From positions 1 to 9,779 of the forward strand of contig JAPOON010000290.1 in assembly GCA_026713405.1 (NCBI GenBank): a stretch of 9,779 bases of DNA, written 5' to 3'. The notes beneath the pieces are model-generated. The model was not told where the DNA came from and ran no database searches. It worked only from the letters and a program-made list of their open reading frames with translations. Position numbers and translations under genes: made by a program. This document shows, one piece after another, positions 7,588 through 9,779 of this stretch. Positions within the stretch are counted from its first letter, which is position 1, and each line of letters opens with the position of its first letter. The stretch comes from Gammaproteobacteria bacterium. GTDB lineage: Bacteria > Pseudomonadota > Gammaproteobacteria > Pseudomonadales > Azotimanducaceae_A.

Positions 7588-8319
7588 ATGAGCATGCGTC
7601 CTAGCGGCCGGGCGGCGGACGAGCTGCGCCCGGTGAAGATAACCCGGGGTTACACAAGGCACGCGGACGGTTCCGTGCTGGTCGAGTTCGGCGACACGAA
7701 AGTGATCTGCACGGCGTATGCGGAAGACTCCGTACCGTACTTCATGCGCGGCAAGGGCCGGGGCTGGGTGACCGCGGAATACGGCATGCTGCCGGGTGCG
7801 ACCCACACCCGGGGCGACCGGGAGGCAGCGCGCGGCAGGCAGGGCGGGCGCACGCTGGAGATACAGCGCCTGATCGGGCGTTCCCTGCGCGCCGCGGTCG
7901 ACAGCCTGCGGCTCGGCGAAAAAACGGTGCGCATCGATTGCGATGTCATCCAGGCCGACGGCGGCACGCGCACGGCGGCCATCACCGGAGCGTATGTCGC
8001 GCTATATCACGCCCTGGCCGCCTTGAGGGACAACGGTGATCTCGACGGCATACCCGTCAAGTCGGGAGTGGCTGCGGTCAGCGTCGGTGTGGTGGATGGT
8101 GCCGCCGTACTCGATCTGTGCTACGAGGAAGACCACCACGCCGAAGTGGATTTCAACGTCGTAATGACCGACGCGGGCGAGTTCATAGAAGTGCAGGGAA
8201 CTGCCGAGGATGGGACATTCTCTCGCGCCCAACTCGACGAACTGCTATCGCTGGCGGAGAGTGGGATCGCTCAACTGATGGAGATACAACGCGCCGCAAT
8301 TGGAGACATATCCGGCTGA
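7588..8319 (+). CDS. rph: Ribonuclease PH
   Basis: RNase PH is a phosphorolytic 3'-5' exoribonuclease that trims tRNA 3' ends, releasing nucleoside diphosphates. It acts as a hexameric ring in the cytoplasm. The product has 243 residues (E. coli form 238). Family motifs run in order: [20 protein letters not shown] (3-22), [13 protein letters not shown] (31-43), [17 protein letters not shown] (59-75), the phosphate-site region [16 protein letters not shown] (86-101), [19 protein letters not shown] (117-135), and acidic active-site residues within [20 protein letters not shown] (175-194). The protein looks intact, unlike the frameshifted rph of E. coli K-12. ATG 7588 is best placed for the GGAG; ATG 7594 matches the E. 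coli N-terminus. GC falls towards its 3' end, and the protein could be of mixed ancestry, which I cannot test here. Confidence 0.96.
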   Translation: MSMRPSGRAADELRPVKITRGYTRHADGSVLVEFGDTKVICTAYAEDSVPYFMRGKGRGWVTAEYGMLPGATHTRGDREAARGRQGGRTLEIQRLIGRSLRAAVDSLRLGEKTVRIDCDVIQADGGTRTAAITGAYVALYHALAALRDNGDLDGIPVKSGVAAVSVGVVDGAAVLDLCYEEDHHAEVDFNVVMTDAGEFIEVQGTAEDGTFSRAQLDELLSLAESGIAQLMEIQRAAIGDISG

Positions 8320-8333
8320 AGCCCTGTGTCGGG

Positions 8334-8373
8334 TATAATGTCTGCATGGCGGTTTACGACCGAACGGGAGGGA
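8334..8373 (+). promoter_or_regulatory. Promoter -10 and strong ribosome binding site of the accessory pair
   Basis: TATAAT at 8334-8339 begins 15 bases after the rph stop and matches the -10 consensus exactly. No -35 match is visible at the standard spacing. GGGAGGGA at 8366-8373 is the strongest ribosome binding site in the window, with its GGAGG core seven bases before ATG 8379. Together they suggest the two downstream genes can be expressed independently of rph. Confidence 0.5.
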
Positions 8374-8378
8374 CACCC

Positions 8379-8642
8379 ATGACGAATGGGCAAGAGTGGA
8401 ACGAAGAGGAGTGGACTAAGCGGAAGCTTGACGAGCAGCGCCGCTTATACCATCTGCACGGCAGACCGCTGGAGAAAGAGCATACCGGTGAATTCGTAGC
8501 GATCAGTCTGGATGGAGAAATTATTCTAGACAGACGACTTGGGGACCTTCTCAAGCGCGCGATTGATACTTTCGGTCATGACAATTTTGCTATGGCCAGG
8601 GTAGGCCACGAGGCAATGGCGGAATGGTCTCACGCAGAATAA
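8379..8642 (+). CDS. Small DUF5678-like protein of unknown function
   Basis: This 87-residue protein is not firmly recognised. The N-terminal third (1-35) is charged and probably helical (EWNEEEWTKRKLDEQRRLY). The rest reads as a compact alpha/beta unit: GEFVAISLDGEIILDRR (38-54), a helix GDLLKRAIDTFG (55-66), and a strand NFAMARVG (69-76). This pattern, a strand pair with 'VAI..DGEI', then a helix, then a final strand, resembles DUF5678 proteins. The similarity is by eye. It has no signal peptide or membrane segment. The start at ATG 8379 is set by the GGGAGGGA seven bases upstream of it; ATG 8346 in frame is an alternative. It overlaps the following protease gene by 19 bases, so the two are probably cotranslated. 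Local GC (about 48% in a sampled line) is far below that of spoT or rph. Confidence 0.75.
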   Translation: MTNGQEWNEEEWTKRKLDEQRRLYHLHGRPLEKEHTGEFVAISLDGEIILDRRLGDLLKRAIDTFGHDNFAMARVGHEAMAEWSHAE

Positions 8643-8986
8643 CGAGGGAAGATTTTCCATTCCTGCCGATTCGCATTACAGTCAGGGGGTGGGAGACAGA
8701 AGCCATTGCACTCCTGGATACCGGATTCTCCGGAGACTTGGTTGTACCCGAAGACGCCTTGCCTGCTGATGTTGGACCGCCAGACTATCCCATGCTATAC
8801 CGGGTTGCCGATGATCGGATTGCATCTACTGGATTATTCTATGGGGAAATCGAGATTCTCGGGATGCCTCTGATACCCCGTGTGACAATTGGGCCTCTGG
8901 GAAGTAAATATATTATCGGCCTTGGAATTATCGAACGATACACCGTGACATTCGTAAGAGGAGATCGGGTAATCGTCGAACTCTGA
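8624..8986 (+). CDS. Retropepsin-like clan AA aspartic protease (DTGF type)
   Basis: The 120-residue protein carries the catalytic aspartate motif LLDTGFSGDLVVP (31-43, Asp32-Thr33-Gly34) and a downstream hydrophobic-glycine motif YIIGLGIIERYTVTF (96-110). This is the two-element layout of single-domain, dimeric retropepsin-fold proteases. The DTGF-S-G form recalls the prokaryotic clan AA subfamily named after archaeal AF_0612. Such proteins would act as homodimers with one aspartate from each chain. No substrate is known to me. It lacks a signal peptide and membrane segments, so a cytoplasmic role is likely. ATG 8624 lies inside the 3' end of the preceding small gene, with GAGG ten bases upstream. 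It stops 15 bases short of the convergent hisS. Low GC (40% at 8881-8940) suggests transfer. Confidence 0.85.
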   Translation: MVSRRITREDFPFLPIRITVRGWETEAIALLDTGFSGDLVVPEDALPADVGPPDYPMLYRVADDRIASTGLFYGEIEILGMPLIPRVTIGPLGSKYIIGLGIIERYTVTFVRGDRVIVEL

Positions 8987-9001
8987 GCATGAAGGCCGGA
9001 T

Positions 9002-9779
9002 TCATCTCAATGCCCCCGCCAACCTGTCCAAAGGAACCTCCGACTGGCTGCTGCTGTCCAGGTCGCGCAGTGTCGCCACTCCCTTCTCAAGTTCGTCATC
9101 GCCGATAATGATCGCGTGAGTAGCGCCCGTGTTGGAAGCATAGCGCAACTGGGATCTCATCCCGCGTGGAGGAGCGAGCGATGCAGCTATGCCGGCCCGT
9201 CGAAGCCCCGACGCAATTCTTATGCCCGCGCTCTTCGCGGCCTCGCCAAGATGCACCACTAGCGCCGATACCTCACGCTCGTCGGGGACTGGGATATTCT
9301 GGCGCTGGATGTTCTGGATGACGCGCTCCAGACCCATCCCGTAACCTATTCCTGGCGTGGAGCGACCTCCCAGCTCTTCGATGAGTCCGTCGTATCGTCC
9401 GCCGCCTACTATCGTCACCATCCGGCCCTCTTCTGGAGGAGCTATCTCGAACACTGTGCGTGAGTAGTAGTCGAGTCCGCGAACCAGGCGACGTTCTACC
9501 TGGTAATCGAGTCCGATCTCAGTCAGATATGCCCTCAGATTATCCCAGTGGTCCTGGCACTCCGGGCACAAGTGGTCAGAACTTACGGGCGCGTTCTCGA
9601 TCAAAGGCTGGCACTGCTGATTCTTGCAATCCAGGAGTCTCAGCGGATTGCGCTCCAGTCGCCGGGTACAATCCTCACAGACCTCCTCGCTGTGCGCGGC
9701 GTAGTAGGAACGGAGTTCTTCGAGATACACCGGCCTGCATACATTGTCGCCGATGGAGTTTATGGAGAGTAAAAGGTCC
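9002..9779 (-). CDS. hisS: Histidyl-tRNA synthetase, C-terminal part (partial)
   Basis: HisRS attaches histidine to tRNA-His using ATP. The frame stays open to the right edge, so the first 160 or so residues lie outside; 258 codons plus the stop are present. Within the visible part: INSIG near the edge, NPLRLLDCK, the histidine-A motif RLVRGLDYYSRTVFE, histidine-B GGGRYDGLIEELGG, class II motif 3 GIGYGMGLERV, then the HGTP anticodon-binding domain up to the C-terminus (RSQLRYASNTGATHAIIIGD, VATLRDL). The GTG at 9730-9728 is internal, not the start. The insertion region is cysteine-rich (CRP, CEDC, CKNQQC, CPEC), as in HisRS of Chloroflexota and some Firmicutes as I recall; E. coli lacks these pairs. 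In Gammaproteobacteria hisS normally sits in the ispG-hisS-bamB-der cluster, so this position is unusual. GC is about 52-62% in sampled lines. Confidence 0.95.
   Translation of the reverse strand, partial: DLLLSINSIGDNVCRPVYLEELRSYYAAHSEEVCEDCTRRLERNPLRLLDCKNQQCQPLIENAPVSSDHLCPECQDHWDNLRAYLTEIGLDYQVERRLVRGLDYYSRTVFEIAPPEEGRMVTIVGGGRYDGLIEELGGRSTPGIGYGMGLERVIQNIQRQNIPVPDEREVSALVVHLGEAAKSAGIRIASGLRRAGIAASLAPPRGMRSQLRYASNTGATHAIIIGDDELEKGVATLRDLDSSSQSEVPLDRLAGALR

Noticed and set aside
8118..8378. Upstream extension of the small DUF5678-like gene into rph
   Set aside because: It overlaps rph in another frame, and the strong ribosome binding site at 8366-8373 points to ATG 8379.
8379..8986. Firm call of the accessory pair as a toxin-antitoxin or defence system
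   Set aside because: Size and overlap fit, but no toxin fold, DNA-binding antitoxin motif or neighbouring defence gene is seen.
8310..9001. ATCCGGC (8310-8316) and GCCGGAT (8995-9001) as terminal inverted repeats of a mobile unit
   Set aside because: Seven bases around a CCGG core is easily chance; there is no target duplication and no transposase or recombinase.
9002..9730. hisS fragment as a truncated gene starting at GTG 9730
   Set aside because: The frame remains open to the window edge and the preceding codons encode the conserved INSIG segment, so the gene is cut by the window, not broken.

Overview
The window looks like a GC-rich gammaproteobacterial chromosome (or a metagenomic contig from one) for most of its length. 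The evidence is the gene order rph / yicC-gmk-rpoZ-spoT-ridA-recG with a rubredoxin beyond recG, which is the Pseudomonas-type arrangement of this block. Enterobacteria carry trmH where ridA sits here. The protein sequences also read like gammaproteobacterial family members (YicC, Gmk, SpoT, RecG, RubA).

Layout. Positions 1-122 are an upstream spacer. Positions 123-677 (+) encode a two-module VOC (glyoxalase-fold) metalloprotein, and 818-985 (+) a 55-residue rubredoxin. From 1038 to 7508 a compact minus-strand operon runs right to left: yicC, gmk, rpoZ, spoT, ridA, recG. Several stop and start codons overlap (ATGA at yicC/gmk, about 29 bases at rpoZ/spoT, GTGA at spoT/ridA), so translation is probably coupled. 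rph (RNase PH) diverges from yicC across a 79-base gap that contains a perfect TATAAT. The operon joins RNA decay (YicC, RNase PH), GMP phosphorylation (Gmk), the RNA polymerase omega subunit, ppGpp turnover (SpoT), imine detoxification (RidA) and replication-fork repair (RecG). Gmk and SpoT both act on guanine nucleotides, and omega forms part of a ppGpp site on RNA polymerase.

The right end (about 8320-9779) is different. GC drops from about 72% (sampled lines in spoT and rph) to about 40-52%. The usual gammaproteobacterial neighbours of rph are missing. In their place is a two-gene cassette with its own -10 box and a very strong ribosome binding site: an 87-residue DUF5678-like protein overlapping a 120-residue retropepsin-like (clan AA, DTGF type) aspartic protease. 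Convergent with it is the 3' part of a cysteine-rich histidyl-tRNA synthetase gene that runs off the window and looks more like Chloroflexota/Firmicutes HisRS than the gammaproteobacterial form. This may be horizontally acquired DNA or an assembly junction. It is the most interesting part of the window. No tRNA, rRNA, CRISPR array, insertion sequence or convincing intrinsic terminator was seen.
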